DNA of 7,166 nt from an uncultured Muribaculaceae bacterium (lineage in GTDB: Bacteria; Bacteroidota; Bacteroidia; Bacteroidales; Muribaculaceae), in NCBI GenBank assembly GCA_910584185.1, contig CAJTYC010000099.1:1-7166 (forward strand). Direction: 5' to 3'. A program made the position numbers and the translations under genes. The notes under the pieces are model-generated. The model worked only from the letters and a program-made list of their open reading frames with translations. It ran no database searches and was not told where the DNA came from. This document shows, piece by piece, positions 1 to 7,046 of this stretch. The first letter of the stretch is position 1. Each line of letters starts with the position of its first letter.

Positions 1-52
1 AGCACACCGGATTCTGGTTCCGTTTGTGAGAGTTCGAGTCTTTCCAAGGCAA
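1..52 (+). tRNA. tRNA-Gln (anticodon CTG), 3' part; 5' end lies outside the window
   Basis: The visible part starts at the end of the D-stem. The anticodon stem is CCGGA (7-11) and TCCGT (19-23), with the 7-nt loop TTCTGGT (12-18) carrying anticodon CTG at 14-16, which reads the Gln codon CAG. A 4-nt variable region follows, then T-stem GAGAG (28-32) with CTTTC (40-44) around T-loop TTCGAGT (33-39). The acceptor 3' strand is CAAGGCA (45-51) with discriminator A52. No CCA is encoded, so it must be added after transcription, which is common in Bacteroidetes. The outermost anticodon-stem pair is a C-T mismatch (7/23). The 5' half of the acceptor stem, the D-arm and the promoter are cut off by the window edge. 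Confidence 0.88.
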
Positions 53-55
53 CAC

Positions 56-89
56 GCGCTAAATCAATCATTGATTTGGCGCTTTTTTT
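56..89 (+). terminator. Intrinsic terminator of the tRNA-Gln transcript
   Basis: A 12-bp stem (56-67 with 71-82, one T-G wobble) with a TCA loop is followed at once by seven T residues (83-89). It begins four bases after the tRNA discriminator base, so it ends the tRNA transcript, and the tRNA-Gln is the last gene of its unit. The outer part of the stem is GC-rich (GCGC/GGCGC) and the inner part AT-rich. Confidence 0.92.
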
Positions 90-171
90 ATATATATCAT
101 AGCTTAGAACCCCTTATTGGGGGTCAATGTAAAAAACGGTTGAAATGTTAAAAAACACCCAAATCCGGTAG

Positions 172-191
172 GGACGCGCTTCTGCGCGTCC
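172..191. repeat. GC-rich short palindrome, possible dispersed intergenic hairpin
   Basis: A perfect 8-bp inverted repeat (GGACGCGC at 172-179, GCGCGTCC at 184-191) closes a TTCT tetraloop. It stands out from AT-rich surroundings and has no adjacent T-tract on either strand, so it is not a canonical intrinsic terminator. Similar GTAGGGACGCGC-type hairpins occur, as far as I recall, in gaps between Bacteroidales genes, which suggests a small dispersed palindromic element. That family assignment is inference, because no second copy is visible here. Confidence 0.5.
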
Positions 192-251
192 AAGTCGACA
201 ACAGGCAAAGGATAAATGAGTTAGTTGAAGCGGCATTTCGGTCTGGGTTGA

Positions 252-296
252 GGAGGCGCCGCCGACGACTGCTGAGCAGAAGTTGGTGGCGCCTCC
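252..296. repeat. Long GC-rich hairpin 20 bp beyond the stop of the phosphatase gene
   Basis: The arms 252-266 and 282-296 pair over 15 bp with two G-T wobbles. A 2x2 internal mismatch (267-268 against 280-281) is followed by a short inner stem (269-271 with 277-279) and a CTGAG loop. On the - strand it lies 20 bp after the stop codon of the histidine phosphatase gene and would sit in the 3' end of its mRNA, but no U-tract follows. It could be a 3'-end stabiliser, part of a terminator of unusual form, or a REP-like dispersed element. Together with the palindrome at 172-191 it occupies the gap where the tRNA and phosphatase transcripts converge. Confidence 0.6.
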
Positions 297-316
297 ATGT
301 ATTTTATATCCCTGCT

Positions 317-1576
317 TTATTTGATACGAGACTGGAAGTAAGTCTTTACGTCATTCCAGTCATAGTAGGGCCAAATGTCAGTCTTGACAGGTATGCGGGT
401 CTCCCTCTCATTGTGAAGTATCTTGACAAGCACCTTCTCGGGAGTCTTCTTATTGCGGAAGAATATCAATTGTATGTTTGCAGCCATAGGCGTGACATAC
501 CAATCGCACCATCCCTTGTAAAAATCTTCCGGTTTGTCGATGGCGGCATCACATCTCTCAAGCGACATCAATGCAGTGAGTGGCACCACATTGCCATCAT
601 GTCCGAAGCGCAGTGCAGCCGACGGCTTGTCGGATTCTATGGCTGCATCAGCCGTCTCGATAATGTTGGTGAGCAGGTTGGCAGCATTCTGCAAGTGCAC
701 GCCATTGGCCGGAATATAGTCAGCATGTTTCGCATAAAACACTGAGTTGAAAACCTGCCACAAGTCAAATGCCTCTTGCGGGGTAAGATATTTGTAAAAG
801 TCTATCTTTCCCTCCGTGTTCTGGGCATCTGAAGCAAGCCAGTAGATGTCCCACATGAAGTCGTCGGGCTGTACATATCTGTCCACAAACACCGGGTCTG
901 AGAATATTGAGCTTACCACCCTGTCAGGCTTGGTCTGGCGTTCCTTGAATTTACGGTAGGTCTCCTCCCACCAACCATTGTTGAAATCGTCAGACTCTTT
1001 CACGCTATGGCACAGATAGGGCATATAACGGTTTGACGACTCCATGTCGATATAGAGCTGAGGATTTTTCTCCTTAAGGCTCTCGCAAAACGAAGCCATG
1101 CTGAGTATGCACCGTGGCACAAGGGTGGAGCGCGCTGTGATTGATGAATTGGACGCGAATACTTCCGGATAATTCCTCTGCATCCTGGCTGCTATGTCGT
1201 GGTGTTGTCGGCGTCCAAGTGGCGATAGGTCACCACCACGACCCTGAGTCTCGAGCATCAGCGAGTCAACACGTCCCATCAATTCTGTGCCTAACGGTGT
1301 GAGCGCATTGGCAGCGGCTGCCTTATGGAGCAACTTAGCCACACGCTTATAGTCATTGTCGCTGATGAGATAGCGAGATCCGTGACGCCCGTAATGACTC
1401 ACATGGAAGGGTTTGTAGCCCTTGGGAGCGGGTGTGTTGTCGGCAGAAGTGGAGGGATAGGCGAAATAAACGCCTCCTGTCTTGTTGAGGTCAGCCTTCA
1501 TCTCTTCCGGAGTGGTCTGAGAATAAGCAAAACCACACATGCTGAATGCAATTGCAGCAAAAATAAGTTTTTTCAT
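317..1576 (-). CDS. Secreted histidine-type phosphatase (histidine acid phosphatase, branch 2)
   Basis: The product is a 419-aa periplasmic phosphomonoesterase of the branch 2 histidine phosphatase superfamily (phytase, acid phosphatase and MINPP relatives). The ATG at 1576 is preferred over a TTG four codons upstream because it begins a clean signal peptide: MKK, a hydrophobic stretch to about residue 18, and probable cleavage after AYS (19). C14 is not in a proper lipobox. The catalytic motif RHGSR is at 64-68, with H65 the expected phosphohistidine nucleophile. A family-typical LSPLG..Q segment is at 117-124, an ARS...PR segment at 148-155 probably supplies a phosphate-binding arginine, and the proton-donor motif GHD is at 325-327 (H326, D327). 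Length fits the family. The substrate is unknown; sugar phosphates or inositol phosphates are possible. There is no Shine-Dalgarno sequence. The upstream gap is filled with heptamer repeats, and the gene converges with the tRNA unit. Confidence 0.9.
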   Translation of the reverse strand: MKKLIFAAIAFSMCGFAYSQTTPEEMKADLNKTGGVYFAYPSTSADNTPAPKGYKPFHVSHYGRHGSRYLISDNDYKRVAKLLHKAAAANALTPLGTELMGRVDSLMLETQGRGGDLSPLGRRQHHDIAARMQRNYPEVFASNSSITARSTLVPRCILSMASFCESLKEKNPQLYIDMESSNRYMPYLCHSVKESDDFNNGWWEETYRKFKERQTKPDRVVSSIFSDPVFVDRYVQPDDFMWDIYWLASDAQNTEGKIDFYKYLTPQEAFDLWQVFNSVFYAKHADYIPANGVHLQNAANLLTNIIETADAAIESDKPSAALRFGHDGNVVPLTALMSLERCDAAIDKPEDFYKGWCDWYVTPMAANIQLIFFRNKKTPEKVLVKILHNERETRIPVKTDIWPYYDWNDVKTYFQSRIK

Positions 1577-1616
1577 GGGAAAATACAATGAACAATATAT
1601 TTAATGAATAGTTATT

Positions 1617-1731
<115 letters not shown>

Positions 1732-1738
1732 AATTATA

Positions 1739-2959
1739 TCAGTCTCCTCTGTAATAAAGCTGTAGGTAACAGCGAGCTATAAAGTCTTTATATTTTGACA
1801 CCAGTCTGAGGTTATCATCTTCTGGAACTTCCGAATCCGGAAATTTGGCGTCCGGAAGCCAGTTTTCTTCAAATATACGGTGTAACAAGTCGCCCGGACA
1901 TAGCCCTCTGTCGGTGAGCAAAGTGAAAGCATGGTCGGAAGCGTAGGTCGCATCATAGAGCGGATTTTGCGGTGCCTTGATGCAACGCGCTATGTCGCGT
2001 GCCATTAGCATACCTTTATATGGTGTAACCATCAGCACGTAGTCATGCGCTCCCTTGGCTTGCGACAAGTGTTCCTCACCTTCTGCCCATCCGAGAGCTT
2101 CGATGAAGAATCGGTTCATATCTTCATACGACCCGAAAAACTTAATGCTTTCGCCGCCTGTATATTCGGTAAATTTCTTGTAGAACTTATGTATCTCCGT
2201 GGGTTGTACACTCCCCTTATCGGTCGGAAACTTACGCTCTATCATAAGATAAACCCATTCCGGAGTGAAAAGCGCCAACGGTCCGGTGGTGTTTTCAATC
2301 ATCGCCTCTTCAAGCAGCTCATTGATTTTCTTATGAGCATCAGGGTCTTGCGGATTCACTGAGGAGATAATTTCTTGCAATGTCAAGGCAAATGCCGGTG
2401 TGAGCAGGTATGAATGGAGAAACAGCCAATTGCCGAGTTCGTAGATTGCCTTGTGGTCTTGCGGGTCGTTAAACTCCAGTCCTCGTGCCAAATGCCAGTC
2501 TTCAGGCTCCGGGGCATCTTCATAGACCTCCTCGAGTGTGTCGAAACATATGTCGGCAAACTCAAGTAGTTGCTTGTCGAGAGGGTAGAGGTAACGGTGC
2601 TCTTCGCTGAGCATCACTGTTACATACCATACGAGAAATCTTACATCCTCACGGTTAAGTTCATAGTCCACATAATTCTCACATACTTCATGAAAAGGCA
2701 CCTTCCATCCATAAAGCATCATGTTAGCATCTACAAATGATCGCCATAATCCACCATCGGCCACTATATCCTGTAGATAGTCTGTCAGTGTGAGGCATAT
2801 GCGCTTCAGAAGTCCTTCAGGAATTTTGCCGGCAAATTCAGTCTTGAATGTGCGCGACAGAAGTCCGTTGGCTATCTCCAGATAGGCAGGTGCCGTTTCG
2901 GCAACCTCCGGATATGAAGGTTGCCGAAGCAGAAATTCTTTAGATGTTATCTTATACAT
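1739..2959 (-). CDS. DUF3843-like conserved protein of unknown function, downstream of hisS
   Basis: The product is a 406-aa acidic, soluble-looking protein with no signal peptide and no membrane segment, so it is probably cytoplasmic. By general appearance I place it in the DUF3843 family of gut Bacteroidales; this rests on memory of its pattern (GLWRSF near 70, MLYGWKVPFHE at 81-91, RDIARCIKAP...NPLYD at 321-336, CPGDLLH at 354-360, NWLPDAKFP at 366-374), not on a search. Two aromatic- and acid-rich parts are visible: a largely helical N-terminal part (about 20-240) and a more motif-rich C-terminal part (about 250-375). No catalytic or nucleic-acid-binding motif that I recognise is present. 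The ATG at 2959 lies 10 bp past the last base of the hisS stop codon, so the two genes are almost certainly co-transcribed. There is no Shine-Dalgarno sequence. A role linked to translation or tRNA-His is only a guess from this context. Confidence 0.8.
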   Translation of the reverse strand: MYKITSKEFLLRQPSYPEVAETAPAYLEIANGLLSRTFKTEFAGKIPEGLLKRICLTLTDYLQDIVADGGLWRSFVDANMMLYGWKVPFHEVCENYVDYELNREDVRFLVWYVTVMLSEEHRYLYPLDKQLLEFADICFDTLEEVYEDAPEPEDWHLARGLEFNDPQDHKAIYELGNWLFLHSYLLTPAFALTLQEIISSVNPQDPDAHKKINELLEEAMIENTTGPLALFTPEWVYLMIERKFPTDKGSVQPTEIHKFYKKFTEYTGGESIKFFGSYEDMNRFFIEALGWAEGEEHLSQAKGAHDYVLMVTPYKGMLMARDIARCIKAPQNPLYDATYASDHAFTLLTDRGLCPGDLLHRIFEENWLPDAKFPDSEVPEDDNLRLVSKYKDFIARCYLQLYYRGD

Positions 2960-2968
2960 GGCGTATAA

Positions 2969-4330
2969 TTATTTGAGACGTTCAATTGTCTCGCTGAGTG
3001 TAAGTGTATGCTGTTCGCCGCTCTGCATGTCCTTGAGCACGATTGCATCTTTGCCAAGCTCTGACTCGCCCACAAACGCCACGAAGGGTATGTTGTCGCT
3101 GTCGGCTATCGACATTTGCTTCTTCATCTTGGCATTGTCGGGATATAGCTGTGCCGGAATGCCCGCTTCGCGCAGTGCCTTCACATATTTGAGTGATTGC
3201 AGAGCCTCATTTGTGCCGAAGTTCACAAACATTACCTTGACTGTCTGGCCAAGTTCGGCAGGAAAGAGTTCCAGCTGAGTCATGACATCGTAGATGCGGT
3301 CTGCACCAAACGATATACCTACTCCCGATAGCCCCGGCATTCCGAATACGCCCGTGAGGTTATCATAGCGGCCTCCGCCGGTGATGCTTCCTATCGCCAC
3401 ATCTTTAGCCTTGACCTCCAAGATGGTTCCGGTGTAGTAATTGAGTCCGCGAGCCAACGATATGTCAATCTCCATATCAGCCTTGTGGCCGATGGTGTCT
3501 ATGCCCCCCATTACTTCGCGCATCTCTTCAAGTCCTTTCAGTCCGGTCTCAGAGTCTTTAAGAAACTCTTGCATAACCTGAAGTTTCTCTTCGTTACTGC
3601 CGGACAGTGTAAGGATAGGCTCCAATGCAGACACTGCTGCCTCTGACAATCCTTTCTCAAGAAGTTCAGCCTTGACGTTGTCTAGTCCAATCTTATCTAT
3701 CTTGTCGATTGCTACGGTTATGTCGACTATCTTGTCGGCTTCTCCGATTGTCTCGGCTATGCCGGTGAGTATCTTTCGGTTGTTAACCTTCACCACGATG
3801 TTTATGCCAAGCTCGTCAAATGTTTTGTCAATGAGCGAGAGCAGTTCCACCTCGTTGAGCAGAGAGTCAGAACCTACCACATCGGCATCACACTGGTAGA
3901 ACTCGCGGTAACGTCCTTTCTGAGGACGGTCGGCACGCCACACCGGCTGTATTTGGTATCTCTTGAAAGGCATCTGCAGGTCGTTGCGGTGCTGCACCAC
4001 AAAGCGTGCGAAAGGAACTGTGAGATCATAACGCAACCCTTTTTCACACATCTTGTTGGTAAGCTTAATAAGATTGCGGTTGGCAAGCTCCTCATCAGAA
4101 CATGATTTCAGGAAGTCGCCCGAATTCTGTATCTTGAAGAGCAACTTATCTCCCTCTTCGCCATATTTACCCATAAGCGTGCAGAGGTTCTCCATCGACG
4201 GAGTCTCTATCTGCTTGTAGCCGAATAGCCTGAAGTTTTTCTTGATTGTATCGAAGATGTAATTGCGTCGCGCCATCTCCACCGGCGAAAAATCGCGTGT
4301 CCCCTTGGGAATGCTTGGTTTCTGAGCCAT
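2969..4330 (-). CDS. hisS: Histidine--tRNA ligase (HisRS)
   Basis: The 453-aa cytoplasmic class II aminoacyl-tRNA synthetase joins histidine to tRNA-His using ATP. The N-terminus carries PKGTRDFSP (8-16), typical of HisRS. Motif 2 is at about 126-150 (PVWRADRP, then GRYREFYQCD). The histidine-binding signatures are LARGLNYYTG at 292-301 (R294 matches the catalytic arginine of the family) and GGGRYDNL at 318-325. Motif 3 is GVGISFGADRI at 336-346. An insertion domain spans about 180-285 and the anticodon-binding domain about 363-453. The segment YDLTVPFAR (101-109) and YREFYQCD (141-148) resemble eukaryotic and archaeal HisRS more than the E. coli form. The ATG at 4330 is followed directly by the conserved N-terminus. 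A promoter candidate lies just upstream, overlapping the terminator of the receptor gene, and the DUF3843-like gene follows after 9 bp. Confidence 0.97.
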   Translation of the reverse strand: MAQKPSIPKGTRDFSPVEMARRNYIFDTIKKNFRLFGYKQIETPSMENLCTLMGKYGEEGDKLLFKIQNSGDFLKSCSDEELANRNLIKLTNKMCEKGLRYDLTVPFARFVVQHRNDLQMPFKRYQIQPVWRADRPQKGRYREFYQCDADVVGSDSLLNEVELLSLIDKTFDELGINIVVKVNNRKILTGIAETIGEADKIVDITVAIDKIDKIGLDNVKAELLEKGLSEAAVSALEPILTLSGSNEEKLQVMQEFLKDSETGLKGLEEMREVMGGIDTIGHKADMEIDISLARGLNYYTGTILEVKAKDVAIGSITGGGRYDNLTGVFGMPGLSGVGISFGADRIYDVMTQLELFPAELGQTVKVMFVNFGTNEALQSLKYVKALREAGIPAQLYPDNAKMKKQMSIADSDNIPFVAFVGESELGKDAIVLKDMQSGEQHTLTLSETIERLK

Positions 4331-4357
4331 ATATTTTTTAGTTTTTATTTCTAACTA

Positions 4358-4388
4358 CAAAATTAAAAAAAAGCGGTCAACATTGCAA
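4358..4388 (-). promoter_or_regulatory. Candidate hisS promoter (Bacteroidetes -33/-7 type)
   Basis: On the - strand TAATTTTG (4365-4358) matches the Bacteroidetes -7 consensus TAnnTTTG exactly. A TTG (4388-4386) lies 20 nt upstream, within the 19-21 nt spacing known for the -33 TTTG element, although the preceding base is C rather than T. Transcription would begin roughly at 4350-4354, giving an A-rich leader of about 20-25 nt before the hisS ATG. The promoter overlaps the terminator hairpin and U-tract of the upstream receptor gene. Confidence 0.6.
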
Positions 4389-4397
4389 GTTGACCGC
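4365..4397 (-). terminator. Intrinsic terminator of the TonB-dependent receptor gene
   Basis: Read on the - strand, a perfect 9-bp stem (GCGGTCAAC at 4397-4389, GTTGACCGC at 4381-4373) with a 7-nt loop is followed at once by eight T residues (4372-4365). It starts 26 bp past the receptor's stop codon. It separates the receptor transcript from hisS, which therefore needs its own promoter in the remaining short gap. Confidence 0.92.
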
Positions 4398-4423
4398 AGT
4401 TTTATGTATCACATGTTACTTTG

Positions 4424-6871
4424 TCAGAACTCCATGGAGAGTCGCACGTTAAATTGTCGGCGCGTCAGATAGTTCGGCACTGCATATTGCAGGTTGTTTA
4501 CGTCTGTCACCCAGTAATAGCTGCTCACGTTCGAAATGTCGAGAAGGTTGAATACATCTAACCCTAAGACGATGCTCTTGAAGTATTTCAGCGCTCCTGA
4601 GGTGCGTGGCTTGTCGCTGGGTGCTCCCACAAATTGCCAGCTCACACCGATGTCGAGTCTCTTGTAAGCCGGTGCGCGGAAGTATGTCTGCGATCGGCTG
4701 GTGTGAGGGGGCGTCATGGTAAGACCATCCGAGAATACCCCCTGTAAGCTGAATTTAAGTTTCGGAAATTTAGGGAAGTAGTCTGTGAAGTAGACATTCA
4801 CCGCATATCGTTGGTCGCTTGGCAACGGCACTTTCTTGCCGTCGAGTGTCTGCTGTGTCTTCATTAGCGAGAAACTCACCCAGGAGTCTGTGCCCTCCAC
4901 AAACTGTCCGAACAGCTTCATGTCAAGACCCATGGCATATCCCTTTGAATCATTGCGTCCTGAATATGTAATCTTCAGATTGTCATATTCATATGATATG
5001 AGGTTCGACAGGTTTTTGTAATATGCCTCGGCTGTCAGCTTGAACGGACGGTTCATCGCCCGGAACGTGTAATCCGCACCGACTATCAGTTGCACACTGA
5101 GTGGCGACTTTATGTTGCGGTTAAGCTTTATTATGCCGTTGCCATATTCATCAGTGACTGTCTCTCGATATTCCTTGTAGAAAGGTGATTGGTAATACAT
5201 GCCTGCCCCTACACGGAAGTACCAGTTGTTCAAGTTGAGAGGGTTGAATGAGAAGTTAACGCGAGGCGACACGAGAAACTCCTTGTTGAAGTCATTATAT
5301 GAGAACCGTAGGCCTGCATTGAGTGTCATGTAGGCGAAGTTGTTGCTCATATATATCGCATCTTCAAGATATGCTTGAAGCCTGTTTATGTTGATGTTCT
5401 GTCTTGAACTCAGGTTGTACACGAGATGCACCCCCTCGGGCAGGGTGGGGAGTGAGTAGCCGGCAGAGTCGCGCCATTCCCATTCGCGTGTGCGGTCGTG
5501 AAATTTCTCGGCGTGATAGCCTATGCCGTAGCTGAAGTTGTTGGCGCGATATTTGGTCGTGCCTTTCAGTGATATCTGGAGCACCGAGGTCTTGAGCCTG
5601 TTGCGTGAGTGTTCCATATATTTGCCGACGCCAAGTTCACCTCCTATCCCATCTTCTCCTACTGTGCCCGCCTTGTCAAGCCAATATTCTCCCGATATGT
5701 CGTATGTAACAAGTTCGTTTGAGAGGAAACCTGCCACGCCGAGGCTGAAACTTGTGGCTTTATTGAGCCTGTAGGTGGCCTGCAACGAGCCGAGATATGT
5801 CTCGAACTTATCTTTTTCCGCTCCGTCAAAATATACCTTGAAGCTCTTTGCATCCTCACTGGTGCCGAAGGTTGTCTCGCGGTCTTGTGGCTTGAAATTG
5901 AAGTGGTTGAGCGAGATGTTGCCCAAAAGGTTGATTGTCCAACGTTCCGACGGCTTGTAGTTCATGTTGGTCTGGAAGTCGAAAAAGGTCGGATCATACT
6001 CACCTTTGGTGTCCTGTGTGGAGAGTAGTGAGTTATTTTTCTTGAACCTCACACCGGTGAGCTGCGAAAATTTGCCGCTGTTGGTACCCATGGTGGCGGA
6101 TGCCCCCATCAGACTCGCCGCCACGGCCGCCTCGAAGGCTTCCGGCTCTTTATATGTAATGTCTAGTGCCGACGACATCTTGTCGGCATAGCGCGCCGGA
6201 AAACCTCCCGATGAGAATTTGATATTCCCCACCATGTCGGGGTTTATCACGGAGAGACCCTCTTGCTGACCGCTCCGCACAAGCTGGGGACGATATAGCT
6301 CCATGCCGTTGATATATACGGAGTTCTCGTCAAACGAACCTCCGCGCACTGAATATTGTGAACTCATCTCGTTAGATGAATTCACACCGGGCATCGTGGT
6401 GATGAGTGCTTCCACACTACCTCCCGACACGTCGGGCGAGAGTTTGTAGCTCTCGGTGTTGAGCGTCTGCATGCCGTTGGAGTTCTGCCGGTAGCCTATC
6501 ACCTCCACCTCGCGCAGCTCCACGTCGGTGGGGTAGAGCCTCACGTTGAGCGTCAGGTCTCCCTTGGGTGAAATCAGCTTGTGCTGCACTGTCTTGAAGC
6601 CTATGCAACTGAATATAACCTCTACTGTATCTTTTTGGGCCACCGAGAGTGTGTAGTCTCCCTTGAGGTTGGTGTTGGTGCCTATCGCTGTGTGGGCTAT
6701 CCGCACCGTGGCAAATTCCACAGGTTTGTCTTCACTGTCGATCACCTTGCCCGATATGCGCACATTCTCGCCTCGCGCGCCCAAGGCGGCGATGGCCACA
6801 AGCACCAGTATGAGTGCGACTTTTATGCTGTTAAATCCGATTGGTCTATTAAATCTGAAAATTCTCATCAT
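4424..6871 (-). CDS. TonB-dependent outer-membrane receptor with CarboxypepD_reg-like N-terminal domain
   Basis: The 815-aa protein is an outer-membrane beta-barrel that imports a ligand with energy from TonB-ExbBD. A signal peptide has a longish basic n-region (1-17), a hydrophobic core (18-30) and likely cleavage near GARG (31-34). A CarboxypepD_reg-like beta-sandwich follows (about 36-115: VRISGKVID, FATVRI, GDYTLSV, FSCIGF). The linker VEVIGYR (122-128) is typical of the TonB-box region. The plug spans about 138-240, with SVRGGSFDENSVYINGMEL (174-192) and GGFPARYADKMSSALDI (222-238). The rest is barrel, ending in F (SMEF), as expected for outer-membrane assembly. At 815 aa it is shorter than usual SusC proteins and no susD gene adjoins, so it is not an obvious polysaccharide-utilisation receptor. 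The ligand is unknown. Either ATG of the tandem pair (6871, 6868) may be used. Its own terminator follows. Confidence 0.93.
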   Translation of the reverse strand: MMRIFRFNRPIGFNSIKVALILVLVAIAALGARGENVRISGKVIDSEDKPVEFATVRIAHTAIGTNTNLKGDYTLSVAQKDTVEVIFSCIGFKTVQHKLISPKGDLTLNVRLYPTDVELREVEVIGYRQNSNGMQTLNTESYKLSPDVSGGSVEALITTMPGVNSSNEMSSQYSVRGGSFDENSVYINGMELYRPQLVRSGQQEGLSVINPDMVGNIKFSSGGFPARYADKMSSALDITYKEPEAFEAAVAASLMGASATMGTNSGKFSQLTGVRFKKNNSLLSTQDTKGEYDPTFFDFQTNMNYKPSERWTINLLGNISLNHFNFKPQDRETTFGTSEDAKSFKVYFDGAEKDKFETYLGSLQATYRLNKATSFSLGVAGFLSNELVTYDISGEYWLDKAGTVGEDGIGGELGVGKYMEHSRNRLKTSVLQISLKGTTKYRANNFSYGIGYHAEKFHDRTREWEWRDSAGYSLPTLPEGVHLVYNLSSRQNININRLQAYLEDAIYMSNNFAYMTLNAGLRFSYNDFNKEFLVSPRVNFSFNPLNLNNWYFRVGAGMYYQSPFYKEYRETVTDEYGNGIIKLNRNIKSPLSVQLIVGADYTFRAMNRPFKLTAEAYYKNLSNLISYEYDNLKITYSGRNDSKGYAMGLDMKLFGQFVEGTDSWVSFSLMKTQQTLDGKKVPLPSDQRYAVNVYFTDYFPKFPKLKFSLQGVFSDGLTMTPPHTSRSQTYFRAPAYKRLDIGVSWQFVGAPSDKPRTSGALKYFKSIVLGLDVFNLLDISNVSSYYWVTDVNNLQYAVPNYLTRRQFNVRLSMEF

Positions 6872-6930
6872 GTAGAAAACGTAAGTTTCAGTTTCATTAT
6901 TTGACGGCCATATGTTTTTTTAACTCCTTA
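6868..6930 (-). other. Leader segment with AAGGAG and two tiny chained ORFs before the receptor gene
   Basis: On the - strand an AAGGAG sequence (within 6924-6930) precedes by 12 bases an ATG at 6911 that opens a four-codon ORF (MAVK, stop at 6899-6897). Its TAA overlaps the ATG at 6897 (TAATG) of a nine-codon ORF (MKLKLTFST), whose TGA (6870-6868) overlaps the receptor start (ATGATGA). The receptor itself has no Shine-Dalgarno sequence, so translational coupling is possible. Both ORFs are so short that chance is a serious alternative. Confidence 0.25.
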
Positions 6931-7046
6931 CTGTGCCGTTTTACGCTGCTTTTTTATTAATTTTGCATATTCTTGGCTAAAAAATTTCTTTATCATAAAT
7001 ATTTTTGGCTTGAAAATTGTTAGAATATAGTGGTGATGTATTCCGT

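Noticed and set aside
109..124. Short inverted repeat ACCCC/GGGGT in the 90-316 gap
   Set aside because: It has only 5 bp of stem and no adjacent T-tract, so it is too weak to call a terminator or repeat element.
248..745. 165-codon open frame on the + strand, beginning with an arginine run
   Set aside because: It lies mostly antisense to the well-supported phosphatase gene, and its arginine-rich start is just the GC-rich hairpin being read as codons.
1577..1588. TTG start four codons upstream of the phosphatase ATG
   Set aside because: It would place Y-F-P residues before a complete MKK signal peptide; the ATG at 1576 gives the natural n-region.
2958..3278. 106-codon + strand frame over the hisS 3' end
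   Set aside because: It is a shadow of hisS with no recognisable domain, serine- and cysteine-rich in the manner of antisense frames.
4424..6871. Reading the receptor as a SusC of a polysaccharide-utilisation locus
   Set aside because: There is no SusD gene, no glycan-degrading enzyme and no regulator next to it, the protein is shorter than usual SusC, and a terminator follows directly.
6581..6904. 107-codon + strand frame over the receptor 5' end
   Set aside because: It is antisense to the receptor's signal peptide and CarboxypepD_reg-like domain, with no family features.
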